Shown: positions 36,799-48,292, counted from the stretch's first letter. The stretch is 64,000 nucleotides of DNA from Limnomonas spitsbergensis (GCA_037349105.1 JAYJMM010000052.1:1-64000), one strand, 5' to 3'. Program-made: numbers and translations. The notes: generated by a model not told the origin, from the sequence alone.

Positions 36799-39300
36799 CG
36801 GGGCAGGGACAGGGACAAGGGCAGGGGCAGGGGCAGGGGCAGGGGCAGGGGCAGGGGCAGGGGCAGGGGCAGGGGCAGGGGCAGGGGCAGGGCAGGGGCA
36901 GGGGCAGGGGCAGGGGCAGGGGCAGGGGCAGGGGCAGGGGCAGGGGCAGGGGCAGGGGCAGGGGCAGGGGCAGGGGCAGGGGCAGGGGCAGGGGCAGGGG
37001 CAGGGGCAGGGGCAGGGGCAGGGGCAGGGGCAGGGGCAGGGGCAGGGGCAGGGGCAGGGGCAGGGGCAGGGGCAGGGGCAGGGCAGGGGCAGGGGCAGGG
37101 GCAGGGGCAGGGGCAGGGGCAGGGGCAGAGGCAGGGGCAGGGGCAGGGGCAGGGGCAGGGGCAGGGGCAGGGGCAGGGGCAGGGGCAGGGGCAGGGGCAG
37201 GGGCAGGGGCAGGGGGCAGGGGGCAGGGGGCAGGGGGCAGGGGGCAGGGGCAGGGGCAGGGGCAGGGGCAGGGGCAGGGGCAGGGGCAGGGGCAGGGGCA
37301 GGGGCAGGGGCAGGGGCAGGGGCAGGGGCAGGGGCAGGGGCAGGGGCAGGGGCAGGGGCAGGGGCAGGGGCAGGGGCAGGGGCAGGGGCAGGGGCAGGGG
37401 CAGGGGCAGGGGCAGGGGCAGGGGCAGGGGCAGGGGCAGGGGCAGGGGCAGGGGCAGGGGCAGGGGCAGGGGCAGGGGCAGGGGCAGGGGCAGGGGCAGG
37501 GGCAGGGCAGGGGCAGGGGCAGGGGCAGGGGCAGGGGCAGGGGCAGGGGCAGGGGCAGGGGCAGGGGCAGGGGCAGGGGCAGGGGCAGGGGCAGGGGCAG
37601 GGGCAGGGGCAGGGGCAGGGGCAGGGGCAGGGGCAGGGGCAGGGGCAGGGGCAGGGGCAGGGGCAGGGGCAGGGGCAGGGGCAGGGGCAGGGGCAGGGGC
37701 AGGGGCAGGGGCAGGGGCAGGGGCAGGGGCAGGGGCAGGGGCAGGGGCAGGGGCAGGGGCAGGGGCAGGGGCAGGGGCAGGGGCAGGGGCAGGGGCAGGG
37801 GCAGGGGCAGGGGCAGGGGCAGGGGCAGGGGCAGGGGCAGGGGCAGGGGCAGGGGCAGGGGCAGGGGCAGGGGCAGGGGCAGGGGCAGGGGCAGGGGCAG
37901 GGGCAGGGGCAGGGGCAGGGGCAGGGGCAGGGGCAGGGGCAGGGGCAGGGGCAGGGGCAGGGGCAGGGGCAGGGGCAGGGGCAGGGGCAGGGGCAGGGGC
38001 AGGGGCAGGGGCAGGGGCAGGGGCAGGGGCAGGGGCAGGGGCAGGGGCAGGGGCAGGGGCAGGGGCAGGGGCAGGGGCAGGGGCAGGGGCAGGGGCAGGG
38101 GCAGGGGCAGGGGCAGGGGCAGGGGCAGGGGCAGGGGCAGGGGCAGGGGCAGGGGCAGGGGCAGGGGCAGGGGCAGGGGCAGGGGCAGGGGCAGGGGCAG
38201 GGGCAGGGGCAGGGGCAGGGGCAGGGGCAGGGGCAGGGGCAGGGGCAGGGGCATGGGCAGGGGCATGGGCAGGGGCAGGGGCAGGGGCAGGGGCAGGGGC
38301 AGGGGCAGGGGCAGGGGCAGGGGCAGGGGCAGGGGCAGGGGCAGGGGCAGGGGCAGGGGCAGGGGCAGGGGCAGGGGCAGGGGCAGGGGCAGGGGCAGGG
38401 GCAGGGGCAGGGGCAGGGGCAGGGGCAGGGGCAGGGGCAGGGGCATGGGCAGGGGCAGGGGCAGGGGCAGGGGCAGGGGCAGGGGCAGGGGCAGGGGCAG
38501 GGGCAGGGGCAGGGGCAGGGGCAGGGGCAGGGGCAGGGGGCAGGGGGCAGGGGGCAGGGGGCAGGGGGCAGGGGGCAGGGGGCAGGGGGCAGGGGGCAGG
38601 GGGCAGGGGGCAGGGGGCAGGGGGCAGGGGGCAGGGGGCAGGGGGCAGGGGGCAGGGGGCAGGGGGCAGGGGGCAGGGGCAGGGGGCAGGGGCAGGGGGC
38701 AGGGGCAGGGGGCAGGGGGCAGGGGGCAGGGGGCAGGGGGCAGGGGGCAGGGGGCAGGGGGCAGGGGGCAGGGGGCAGGGGGCAGGGGGCAGGGGGCAGG
38801 GGGCAGGGGGCAGGGGGCAGGGGGCAGGGGGCAGGGGGCAGGGGGCAGGGGGCAGGGGGCAGGGGGCAGGGGGCAGGGGGCAGGGGGCAGGGGGCAGGGG
38901 GCAGCGGGCAGGGGGCAGGGGGCAGGGGGCAGGGGGCAGGGGGCAGGGGGCAGGGGGCAGGGGGCAGGGGGCAGGGGGCAGGGGGCAGGGGGCAGGGGGC
39001 AGGGGGCAGGGGGCAGGGGGCAGGGGGCAGGGGGCAGGGGGCAGGGGGCAGGGGGCAGGGGGCAGGGGGCAGGGGGCAGGGGGCAGGGGGCAGGGGGCAG
39101 GGGGCAGGGGGCAGGGGCAGGGGCAGGGGCAGGGGCAGGGGCAGGGGCAGGGGCAGGGGCAGGGGCAGGGGCAGGGGCAGGGGCAGGGGCAGGGGCAGGG
39201 GGCAGGGGGCAGGGGGCAGGGGGCAGGCGGCAGGGGGCATGGGGCATGGGGCAGGGGGCAGGGGGCAGGGGGCAGGGGGCAGGGGGCAGGGGCAGGGGCA
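36799..39300. repeat. 2.5-kb (GGGGCA)n / (GGGGGCA)n minisatellite
   Basis: About 400 G-tracts in a row on the plus strand. Blocks of the 6-bp unit GGGGCA (36815-37209, 37247-38533, 39114-39198) alternate with blocks of the 7-bp unit GGGGGCA (37210-37246, 38534-39113, 39198-39290). Single 5-bp GGGCA units (near 36888, 37078 and 37503) and a few GGGCATG variants (near 38251, 38264 and 38445) mark internal phases. All six frames are open for hundreds of codons as dipeptide repeats (Gly-Ala, Gly-Gln, Gly-Arg; Cys-Pro, Ala-Pro, Pro-Leu). These are products of the repeat, not genes. Confidence 0.97.
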
Positions 39301-39990
39301 GGAGCAGGGACATATAGAAGAAGTAGGGACAGGGGACAGGAGCAGGGACAGAAGGCATGAGTAGGGATAGGGGGTATACGCAGGGACATGGGGCATGAGC
39401 AGGGACATGGGGCAGGAACAAGGACAGAAGGCAGGAGCAGGGACAGAAGACAGGAGGTGGGGTAGAAGGCAGGAGCAGGGACAGGGGGCATGAGCAGGGA
39501 CAGAAGGCAGAAGCAGGGGCAGAGGGCAGGAGCAGGGACAGAAGGCGGGAGCAGGGACATAAGGCAAAAACCGGGACAGAAGGCAGGAACAGGGACAGAA
39601 GGCAGGAGCAGGGGCAGAAGGCAGGAGCAGGGACAGAAGGCAGAAGCAGGGACAGAAGGCAGGAGCATGGACAGAAGGCAGAAACATGGACAGGGGGCAG
39701 GAGCTAGGACAGAAGGCAGGAGCTGGAACAAAAGGCAGGAGCATGGACAGAAGGCAGGAGCAGGAACATAAGGCAGGAGCATGGACAGAAGGCAGGAGCA
39801 GGAACAGAAGGCAGGAGCAGGGACAGAAAATAGGAGCAGGAACAGAAGGCATGAGCAAGGACAGAAGGCATGAGCAGGGACACGGGGCAGGAGCTAGGAC
39901 AGGAGGCAGAAGCAAGGACAGAAGGTAGGAGCAGGGACAAGGGGCAGAAGCTGGGACAAGGGGCAGGAACTGGGACAGGGGGCAAGAGCT
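39301..39990. repeat. 19-bp minisatellite flanking the GGGGCA tract
   Basis: Purine-rich units close to GGCAGGAGCAGGGACAGAA, about 19 bp long. They grade out of the hexamer tract and probably derive from it by substitution and expansion of a longer unit. Confidence 0.85.
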
Positions 39991-40830
39991 ACTACTGGTA
40001 TCATGCAGCCAGGATAATGCACGTTCATGGTTGCGCATGTGGCCAATAGATGTACCGGTATTGCATTGCAAAAAAATAAGAGACCGGCCCATGGTCGGTC
40101 GCCTAAGCAGCACGCACCTAGGCGTGGACCAGGGTAGCAGCGGCCGCTCACTACTACCCGTTTCATGCAGCCAATATAGTGCACATTAATGGATTTGCAT
40201 GTGGCCAAAATTGTACCGGCACGGCACATTCTTGACAGAGAGCAAAACAAGACCGGCCAAAGGTCGGTCTCCTAAGCATCACACCTAAGCGCGGACCTGG
40301 GTGGCAGGGGCCGATCACTGATACTGGTTTCATGCAGCCTGTTCAATGCATGTTTATGGTTGCACACGTGGACAGTAGCTGGACCGGTCATGCACCTTCC
40401 TGATAGGGGGTAACAATACCGCCTACTGTCCGTTGCCCAAGCAGGCACCTAAGTGCGAACATGGGGAGAAGCGGCCGCTCCCCAGCCCCGGTTTTCTGCA
40501 GCCAATATAATAGATGCTCATGGTTGCGCATGTGGGCAGTAGCTGTACTAGCATTGCACCTCCCTGATAGGGGCGGAAACCAGACCGGAATGCGGTCGGT
40601 CGTACAAGCGGCACGCACCTAAGCGCAGGCCGGGGTAGCATTGGCCGTTCACTGTTACTAGCATCATACAGTCAGTAGAATCAAGTTTCATGGTTGCGCA
40701 TGTGGCCAATAGTTTTACTGGTATTGCACCTCCTAAGCTCTCCGATGGGAGGCAAAACAAGGCCCACGGCTGGTCACCTAAGCAACACTCACCTAAGCGA
40801 GGACCTGGGTAGCAGCAACGGTGTGCAATC
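39991..40830. repeat. ~165-bp tandem repeat, 5 copies
   Basis: GTGGCCAATAG-type starts at 40039, 40201, 40368, 40532 and 40702 (spacing 162-170 bp). Units share TCATGCAGCC, GACCGG and CCTAAGC boxes and diverge by perhaps 15-25%. Confidence 0.85.
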
Positions 40831-41235
40831 TAGCCAACAGCCCCACGCTGGTGCGCAAGCTGGGCCATTAACTCCAAGCTGGTGGGCAAGCTGGCCACCA
40901 GCTCCATGCTGGTGTACAAGTTGTCCATCAGCTTCACGCCGGTGCGCAAGCTGACCACCAAATCCATGCTGAAGCGTGCCTGGTGAGCAAGATGGCTAGA
41001 AGCTCCACACTGGTGCGCAAGCTGGGCAGATGTTCCAGGCTGTTCCGCATACTGGCTAGCATTGAATCTTTATGTCGGTAAACAAGCCTGCTACTCGCCA
41101 GCAGCTCCATGCTGGTGTGCAAGCTCGCTGCATGCAACAGGAGGCCAACAGCTCCATGCTGATGGGCAAGCTGGCCACCAGCTTCTTGTTTGTGCGCAAG
41201 CTGGGAAGCAACGCCAGGCTGATGTGTGATTTGGC
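40831..41235. repeat. 30-bp minisatellite, two runs
   Basis: Units near AGCTCCATGCTGGTGTACAA followed by GTTGTCCATC (30 bp), in runs at about 40831-41055 and 41085-41235 separated by a unique patch. GCAAGCTGG cores mark each unit. Confidence 0.8.
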
Positions 41236-41695
41236 TTGTGTTGCAGACAGGGAGACATGCATCAGCCCCCCCGTTGCAGACTCAATTTCTGTTCATAGGG
41301 GAACAAACTATCACTGTATTCACACTTGGAACGCATGCACATCTTCATCTCCGCCCCAATCGAATTCCTAAACTAGTAGCTAGTTGAACAAAGCAAAAAT
41401 ATGCACACAGATATATATGCACACGACGAAGCTGTCATGCATTTTCCATACGAGCGTTTAACTTGATGTTGAGCTGTGAAGATGACTAATGCCGACGCAA
41501 GAGGAATGACGAGTTGACGACGCTAGCAAGAGCGAGCGAGGGCCAGCAGGAGCGAGCGGGTGCACCTGTACCAGTACTTCGACAGGGCGGGTGTCGACAG
41601 GGGAGAAAAAGCGGACAGTTGAATCAATCGAGCTTCAAGCGTTCGATCAAGCGAACTTTTCCCTCCGTTTGAATCAATCGACCATTTCAAGCGGC
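41236..41695. other. Right end of the nested element with subterminal motifs
   Basis: Unique sequence to about 41609, then several TTGAATCAATCGA/TTCAAGCG motifs resembling those at the left end, leading to the right terminal inverted repeat. No gene supported. Confidence 0.6.
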
Positions 41696-41710
41696 CGAAT
41701 CTTACCGACG
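41696..41710 (-). repeat. Right terminal inverted repeat of the nested element
   Basis: CGAATCTTACCGACG, the exact reverse complement of 31769-31783, followed by TA at 41711-41712. Confidence 0.88.
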
Positions 41711-41712
41711 TA

Positions 41713-43512
41713 CCCTCCGACAAGGAGAGGTTAAGCTCATGCAACCCGTGTGTTTAGGTGGCACAACGGCTGTGATAGTTACGCAGACTGTGAAGACCAC
41801 TCTCGATTCAGCTTCGTCTGAATACCCTGATCCGGTGAATCCGACACATGGCAATAACCCTGGACTGAGTGAAACCGAAGACGAATCCCCAACCAGTCCC
41901 GATCAAATCCCAGCTGGCCTCGCAGCCAAATATCTCAAGTCTGGTCGACACCGCGCATTCATAGCTGTCCTGACACCGCATGCTATCGACCCAGACGAAG
42001 AGCTACAACCAGTACCAAACCCTGATGGAGAACCAGACGAGCCGAGTAGTACTTGTCGAGAAAAGATTACTTTTAACCTGAACCATGTACCACCAGACAT
42101 GCGCACATCGATTACTTCACTGATCGACGAGTACGCTGACATTTTTTCGGAAACACCTCGAGCTGGCGGAGCGAAAGTCCCACCCCTAGAGCACACGATC
42201 GATCTGGTCGCTGGCGCTAAACCACCTTTTCGCAGGAATTTTCGCCTCTCACCAGCCGAGTCCGAAGAACTCAAGAAACAGGTTGCTGAACTACTAGATA
42301 AAGGAATCATCACTCCTGTCAACAGTCCTTATGGGGCCCCAGTCTTATTTATTAAGAAACCGAATGGAGGACTTCGGTTCTGCCTTGATTACCGAGCCTT
42401 GAATGAACTCACTGTCAAGCTACGCTACCCATTACCCAGAATCGATGATCTTCTAGATGCAGCTCGAGGAGCTTCATGTTTTTCTTGCCTAGACATGGCA
42501 GGTGGCTTTCACCAACTGCTCATTTCAGAGGAAGACCAGCCCAAGACAGCTTTTGCTACACCCTTTGGACATTATGCATGGCGTTGCCTGCCCATGGGTC
42601 TGTCAAATGCTCCCAGTCAATACCAGAGCACCGTGAACAAGATCTTTGCAAACCTAGCATTTGTCCTCATCTATATTGATGACATTATGATCATGTCCCA
42701 AACACCAGAACAGCACCTCCAGCATTTACGACAGGTGTTTGACAAAATACGAGAATCAGGACTGCAGGTCAAATTTTCAAAGTGCAAATTCTTGCAGAAT
42801 CAAGTCAAGTATCTAGGGCATATTCTTTCGAAAGAAGGAGTCGCAGCCGATCCAGATAAAATCAAGTCACTTACCGAGTGGGAATTCCCGACCAGTGCGA
42901 CAGGTGTGTTGCAGTTCCTAGGCCTGGCCAACTACTTTCGAAAATTCATACCGAACTTGTCCAGGCTGGCAGCACCACTAAACCATTTGACCAAGAAAAC
43001 CGTTCAGTTCTCAGGAGACGCTGACGCTCTACTGGCTTTTCAAGCTATCAAGGAAGCATTAGCTTCACCTCCAGTCCTTGCGTACCCAAATCCAGATTTA
43101 CCGTACGAACTTATTTCTGACGCTTCTGTTACGGGTTGTGGCGCAGTGCTTACGCAGCTATGTCGACCTGTCGCGTACTTCTCTGCCAAGTTCTCACCAG
43201 CCGAGCGCAATTACACAACTGGCGAACAAGAACTCTTGGGCATCATCAAAGCACTCAAGGAGTGGCGATGCTATCTAGAAGGCGGCAATGGCCTAAACAT
43301 TGTAACTGATCACAATCCACTGACATTTTTCTCCAAGCAACCCACCCTGTCACGTAGGCAAGCCAGGTGGAGCGAGTTTCTTTCACGATTCGAGTTCACT
43401 GTGAAGTACCGACCTGGTGCTACCAACCCAGCTGATTCACTGTCCAGATTACCACACCAAGGTCCTTCCCATGAAGCAGTGCTATTTGCAATCACTGTTA
43501 ACAAGTCTTGCC
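41713..43512 (+). pseudogene. Element 2 pol, reverse transcriptase and RNase H
   Basis: Resumes the protease frame immediately after the nested element. RT motifs in order: PFRRNFRLS, GIITPVNSPYGAPVLFIKK, FCLDYRALN, LPMGLSNAPSQYQ and YIDDI. RNase H follows (ELISDASVTGCGAVLTQ, FSAKFSPAERNYTTGEQELL, TDHNPLTFF) and the linker ends NPADSLSRLPHQG. The protein is closely similar to element 1 throughout, so the two belong to sister families. A frameshift near 43510 (after FAITVNKSCPD) separates it from integrase. Confidence 0.93.
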
Positions 43513-44482
43513 CAGATTCATGCAAAGAATCAAGAACGAGTCTAGCATTGACCCAGAATTCAAAAATTCTAGTACACCTCGAGAGTGGTCCCTTAAAAAT
43601 GGCTACTGGTCACACGCAGGCCTAGTTATCATACCAGCAGCACTTCGACAAGAAGTCATTCGAGAACACCATGATACTCCCCTTGCATGTCATTTCAATT
43701 GGAAGACTACACTAGACTACATCAAGCGCCAATTTTGGTGGCCCTCAATTCAGGCAGATGTACAACAGTATGTCTCATCATGTGCCTCATGCCAGAGGAA
43801 CAAGTCTGCAAACAAGAGACCCTTTGGCCAAAACCAGCCTCTAGCAATCCCTGACTCCAGGTGGCACACTGTCACCATGGATTTTGTGTTTGACTTGCCC
43901 CAGTCAGCCAGTGGTCATGATGGTATCATGGTCATTGTGGATAAGCTTACCAAGTTTGTCTGCCTAGCACCAGTCAGGAAATCTAGCACATCTGAGGATA
44001 TTGCTCGAGTTTTCATCTCTCACGTGTTCCAGCATCACGGTTTCCCTCGAAACATCATTTCTGACAGAGATGTACGATTCACTTCGTCATTCTGGAAGAC
44101 CATGTGCGTACGACTCGGTATGCAGCCCAGATTTTCAACTGCCTTTCACCCCCAGACAGATGGACAAACAGAGAGGATGAACCGAGTCGTCGAAGAAGGG
44201 CTGAGACATTTCATCGATGGCAACCATGTCACTTGGGAAGAGCTCCTACCAGTTGTTGCTATGTCCATTAACAATGCCAAGACCAGTACGACCAGGCACA
44301 CCCCGTTCTACCTGAACTGCGGTCGCAACCCGCATACACCCTTGTCAATCGACATTCCAGACAAGCAAATACCAGCTCTAGATTCAGTCTTCAGTGACCT
44401 GGATGACACACTAGTTCAAGTTCAAAAATTGCTGCGCAGTGCCCAAGATCGACAGCCATCGTACGCTGACACGCGCTTCTGA
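43513..44482 (+). pseudogene. Element 2 pol, integrase
   Basis: The integrase zinc motif (HHDTPLACH...CASCQRNK) and the DDE core (Asp in TVTMDFVFDLP, Asp in IISDRDVRF, Glu in HPQTDGQTERMNRVVEE) are intact. The frame stops at TGA 44480-44482 where element 1 has CGA (Arg, 22814-22816), and homology continues directly beyond it (APHTF, then GDQVLLSTRNFKF). The stop is therefore a nonsense mutation, not a natural end. Confidence 0.9.
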
Positions 44483-44915
44483 GCCCCTCACACTTTTCAA
44501 CCAGGTGACCAAGTCCTACTGTCAACGCGAAATTTCAAGTTCCAGACCGGAGTTAAGAAACTCCATCCCAAGTATATCGGCCCAGTTACAATCCTGAGTT
44601 TGACTTCTGGTGGCAATGCTGCTAGAGTGCAACTTCCCGAGAATTACACCCGAGTTCACCCAGTCTTTCACGTGTCACTCTCACGACCGTAGTACCAGTT
44701 CAAACCCAGTACCTGTCGAGCCTCTAGTCATCGATGGTTTACCAGTATACAAGGTCGAGTCTCTCCTGTCGCATCGTATTCGACGAGTCGGCAAAAAGCG
44801 AGTCAAGCAAGTTCTAATCAAATGGGTTGGCTACGATGACACTCACAATTCGTGGGAGCCACTCAAGAACCTAACCCCTGATTTACTGCTTGTTGCCCAA
44901 AAACTCTTTGAGTAA
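44483..44915 (+). pseudogene. Element 2 pol, integrase C-terminus and chromodomain
   Basis: After the TGA the same frame encodes the integrase C-terminal fold (GDQVLLSTRNFKF, LHPKYIGPVTIL, VHPVFHVSLS). A frameshift near 44690 then moves into a chromodomain (VESLLSHRIRRVGKKRVKQ, VLIKWVGYDDTHNSWEPLKN) ending at 44915. Chromodomain retrotransposons of this kind target heterochromatin. Confidence 0.87.
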
Positions 44916-45325
44916 ACCAGAATAAACAAGGTCCATACACCTAGTCCCCAGATCAAGACCTAACTCTGAAACCCCCAGTGAATTAATTTTCTACCACTAG
45001 CTCAAGGGAATTTTATTCTGACAAGCACAAGATTATTACAAGCCCAATGAATTAAATTTCTTTGGACCAGTCCCAGAACCAGTCCCAGTGAATTTAATTT
45101 TTCTGCCTAGCCCCAGCACCAGTATCAGACAATTAAATTCAGACCAGCCGGACAGTCATGTACACAAGCATAATTAAAATTTCTGGACCAGTCCAGCGAT
45201 AACTACAACGAGTTTCCAGTTTCAGGTTGAGAATTTTCGGATGGAAAACTCTGCAACATTTCATGCTCCAGTACCACTGACGTTTACCTTCCACCGCGCT
45301 CGGCACGCAGCCAAGGGGGGAGGTA
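44916..45325 (+). other. Element 2 3' untranslated region and polypurine tract
   Basis: About 400 bp of non-coding sequence with repeated GACCAGTCCCAG and AATTAAATTTCT words. It ends in AAGGGGGGAGG (about 45313-45323), the polypurine tract 2 bp before the 3' LTR. Confidence 0.75.
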
Positions 45326-45717
45326 TGTAATGGTCATGTAACCAGTACCCCAGAATTACCAGTCGCTGACGCGACCTGCCTTACGTTATCGGCGCTTACG
45401 CTCCATACGGAAGTTGCAGGGTCGCCTGGCAAGCCCAGTCCTGAACCCTCACAGGTTAAACCCTGCAACTCCCTTATAAGCGAGCTCTGCTAGTTATCGG
45501 GAAGTCTCAGACGAGATAAATCCATCAGGCTCAATACCTGACTGTCCCACAATTCTATTACAAGTCTCCAGCAGTCTCCCTTCGTGAGCACCCAATCCCC
45601 CCTCCGGTCAACTGTCCTACCGACTACACCTTCACGACTACCTCTCTACGCTCCTCTACCAGTGAGTCCTAGTCTAGCATTATAGCCTTAGTCCCACTGG
45701 GGCCTAAGACCTTTACA
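45326..45717 (+). repeat. 3' LTR of element 2
   Basis: 392 bp, TGTAATGGTC...ACCTTTACA, followed by GAGGC and in-phase satellite. Confidence 0.95.
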
Positions 45718-48292
45718 GAGGCATCATGGTTGGTTCCCTCAACCGCTCTGGGCAAGGCCACGCGATCAGCATTCTACACCATTCACTGAAATAACATAGG
45801 TCGGCTTTTAAAACCACGCCATGGTGACATATGCTTGGTATCTGCCTCGATACATGTCTGTTCATGCAATGGTGTGATTGCATGCGAAGGATTGCGGAGA
45901 CTGAGGCATCCTAGTTGGTTCCCTCAACCGCTCTAGGCAAGGCCACGCGATAAGCATTCTACACCATTCAATGAAATAAATAGGCCGGATTTTGATTGCA
46001 CGCCATGGTGACATTATATGCTTGGTATCTGCCTTGATACATGTTTGTTCATGCAATGGTGTGATTGCATGCAAAGGATTGCGGAGACTGAGGCATCCTG
46101 GTTAGTTCCCTCAACCGCTCTAGGCAAGGCCACGCGATAAGCATTCTACACCATTCACTGAAATAACATAGGCCGGCTTTTGATTGCACGCCATGGTGAC
46201 ATTATATGCTTGGTATCTGCCTTGATACATGTCTGTTCATGCAATGGTGTGATTGCATGCAAAGGATTGCGGATACTGAGGCATCCTGGTTGGTTCCCTC
46301 AACCGCTCTAGGCAAGGCCACACGATCAGCATTCTACACCATTCACTGAGATAACATAGGCCGGCTTTCAAAAGCACGCCATGTTGACATATGCTTGGTA
46401 TCTGCCTCGATACATGTCTGTTCATGCAATGGTGTGATTGCATGCGAAGGATTGCGGAGACTAAGGCATCCTGGTTGGTTCCCTCAACCGCTCTAGGCAA
46501 GGCCACGCGATAAGCATTCTACAACATTCAATGAAATAACATAGGCCGGCTTTTGATTGCACGCCATGGTGACATTATATGCTTGGTATCTGCCTTGATA
46601 CATGTCTGTTCATGCAATGGTGTGATTGCATGCAAAGGATTGCGGATTCTGAGGCATCCTGGTTGGTTCCCTCAACCGCTCTAGGCAAGGCCACACGATA
46701 AGCATTCTACACCATTCACTGAGATAACATAGGCCGGTTTTCAAAAGCACGCCATGTTGACATATGCTTGGTATCTGCCTCGATACATGTCTGTTCATGC
46801 AATGGTGTGATTGCATGCGAAGGATTGCGGATACTGAGGCATCCTGGTTGGTTCCCTCAACCGCTCTAGGCAAGGCCATGCGATAAGCATTCTACGCCAT
46901 TCAATGAAATAACATAGACCGGCTTTTGATTGCACGCCATGGTGACATTATATGCTTGGTATCTGCCTTGATACATGTCTGTTCATGCAATGGTGTGATT
47001 GCATGCGAAGGATTGCGGAGACTGAGGCATCATGGTTGGTTCCCTCAACCGCTCTAGGCAAGGCCACGCGATCAGCATTCTACACCATTCACTGAAATAA
47101 CATAGGTCGGCTTTTAAAACCACGCCATGGTGACATATGCTTGGTATCTGCCTCGATACATGTATGTTCATGCAATGGTGTGATTGCATGCGAAGGATTG
47201 CGGAGACTAAGGCATCCTGGTTGGTTCCCTCAACCGCTCTAGGCAAGGCCACGCGATCAGCATTCTACACCATTCACTGAGATAACATAGGCCGGCTTTC
47301 AAAGGCACGCCATGGTGACATATGCTTGGTATCTGCCTCTATACACGTATGTTCATGCAATGGTGTGATTGCATGCGAAGGATTGCGGAGACTGAGGCAT
47401 CCTCGTTGGTTCCCTCAACCGCTCTAGGCAAGGCCACGCGATAAGCATTCTACACCATTCAATGAAATAACATAGGCCGGCTTTTAATTGCACGCCATGG
47501 TGACATTATATGCTTGGTATCTGCCTTGATACATGTCTGTTCATGCAATGGTGTGATTGCATGCAAAGGATTGCGGATACTGAGGCATCCTGGTTGGTTC
47601 CCTCAACCGCTCTAGGCAAGGCCACACGATAAGCATTCTACACCATTCACTGAGATAACATAGGCCGGCTTTCAAAAGCACGCCATGTTGACATATGCTT
47701 GGTATCTGCCTCGATACATGTCTGTTCATGCAATGGTGTGATTGCATGCGAAGGATTGCGGATACTGAGGCATCCTGGTTGGTTCCCTCAACCGCTCTAG
47801 GCAAGGCCACGCGATAAGCATTCTACACCATTCAATGAAATAAATAGGCCGGCTTTTGATTGCACGCCATGGTAACATTATATGTTTGGTATCTGCCTTG
47901 ATACATGTCTGTTCATGCAATGGTGTGATTGCATGCAAAGGATTGCGGAGACTGAGGCATCCTGGTTGGTCCCTCAACCGCTCTAGGCAAGGCCACGCGA
48001 TAAGCATTCTACACCATTCACTGAAATAACATAGGTCGGCTTTTAAAACCACGCCATGGTGACATATGCTTGGTATCTGCCTCGATACATGTCTGTTCAT
48101 GCAATGGTGTGATTGCATGCGAAGGATTGCGGAGACTGAGGCATCCTGGTTGGTTCCCTCAACCGCTCTAGGCAAGGCCACGCGATCAGCATTCTACACC
48201 ATTCACTGAGATAACATAGGCGGGCTTTTAAAAGCACGCCATGGTGACATATGCTTGGTATCTGCCTCGATACATGTCTGTTCATGCAATGG
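45718..48292. repeat. Subtelomeric satellite, block 3 (~14 monomers)
   Basis: Continues the monomer cut by element 2. It is richer in the 188-bp GACATTATATG class than block 1 (six of about 14: near 46010, 46200, 46570, 46940, 47510 and 47880). It ends in mid-monomer at GTTCATGCAATGG. One monomer near 47970 lacks a T. Confidence 0.95.

Larger units (their letters stand above)
31769..41710. mobile_element. 9.94-kb terminal-inverted-repeat element nested in element 2
   Basis: The insert has perfect 15-bp terminal inverted repeats (CGTCGGTAAGATTCG at 31769-31783, its reverse complement at 41696-41710) flanked on both sides by TA (31767-31768, 41711-41712), as expected for a TA target duplication. 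Just inside both ends are clusters of TTGAATCAAG-like motifs. The interior is a chain of unrelated tandem repeats (units of about 59, 160-190, 52-54, 6/7, 19, 165 and 30 bp) plus one candidate small spliced gene. No transposase domain is recognisable, so it looks non-autonomous or of an unknown family. TA duplication recalls Tc1/mariner, but the length and subterminal repeats recall CACTA-type elements. Excision with one TA restores the retrotransposon frame. Confidence 0.85.
28489..45717 (+). mobile_element. LTR retrotransposon 2 (Ty3/Gypsy chromovirus) with a nested 9.9-kb insertion
   Basis: LTRs of 393 and 392 bp (28489-28881 and 45326-45717) with TG...CA ends and a target duplication GAGGT/GAGGC that differs at one base. 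A primer site candidate follows the 5' LTR and a polypurine tract precedes the 3' LTR. Gag, protease, RT-RNase H, integrase and chromodomain are all recognisable. Without the nested insert (31769-41710) the element is about 7.3 kb. The LTRs differ at about eight positions, mostly C/T, so it is older than element 1. Decay marks: UAG between gag and pol, a frameshift near 43510, TGA at 44480 and a frameshift near 44690. Confidence 0.95.

Noticed and set aside
36584..40113. Open frames of 850-1100 codons on both strands
   Set aside because: They are translations of (GGGGCA)n and (GGGGGCA)n. All frames are open because the units contain no stop codon.
2467..48292. CRISPR-like regular repeats
   Set aside because: Monomers are contiguous with no unique spacers, and the context is a eukaryotic telomere.
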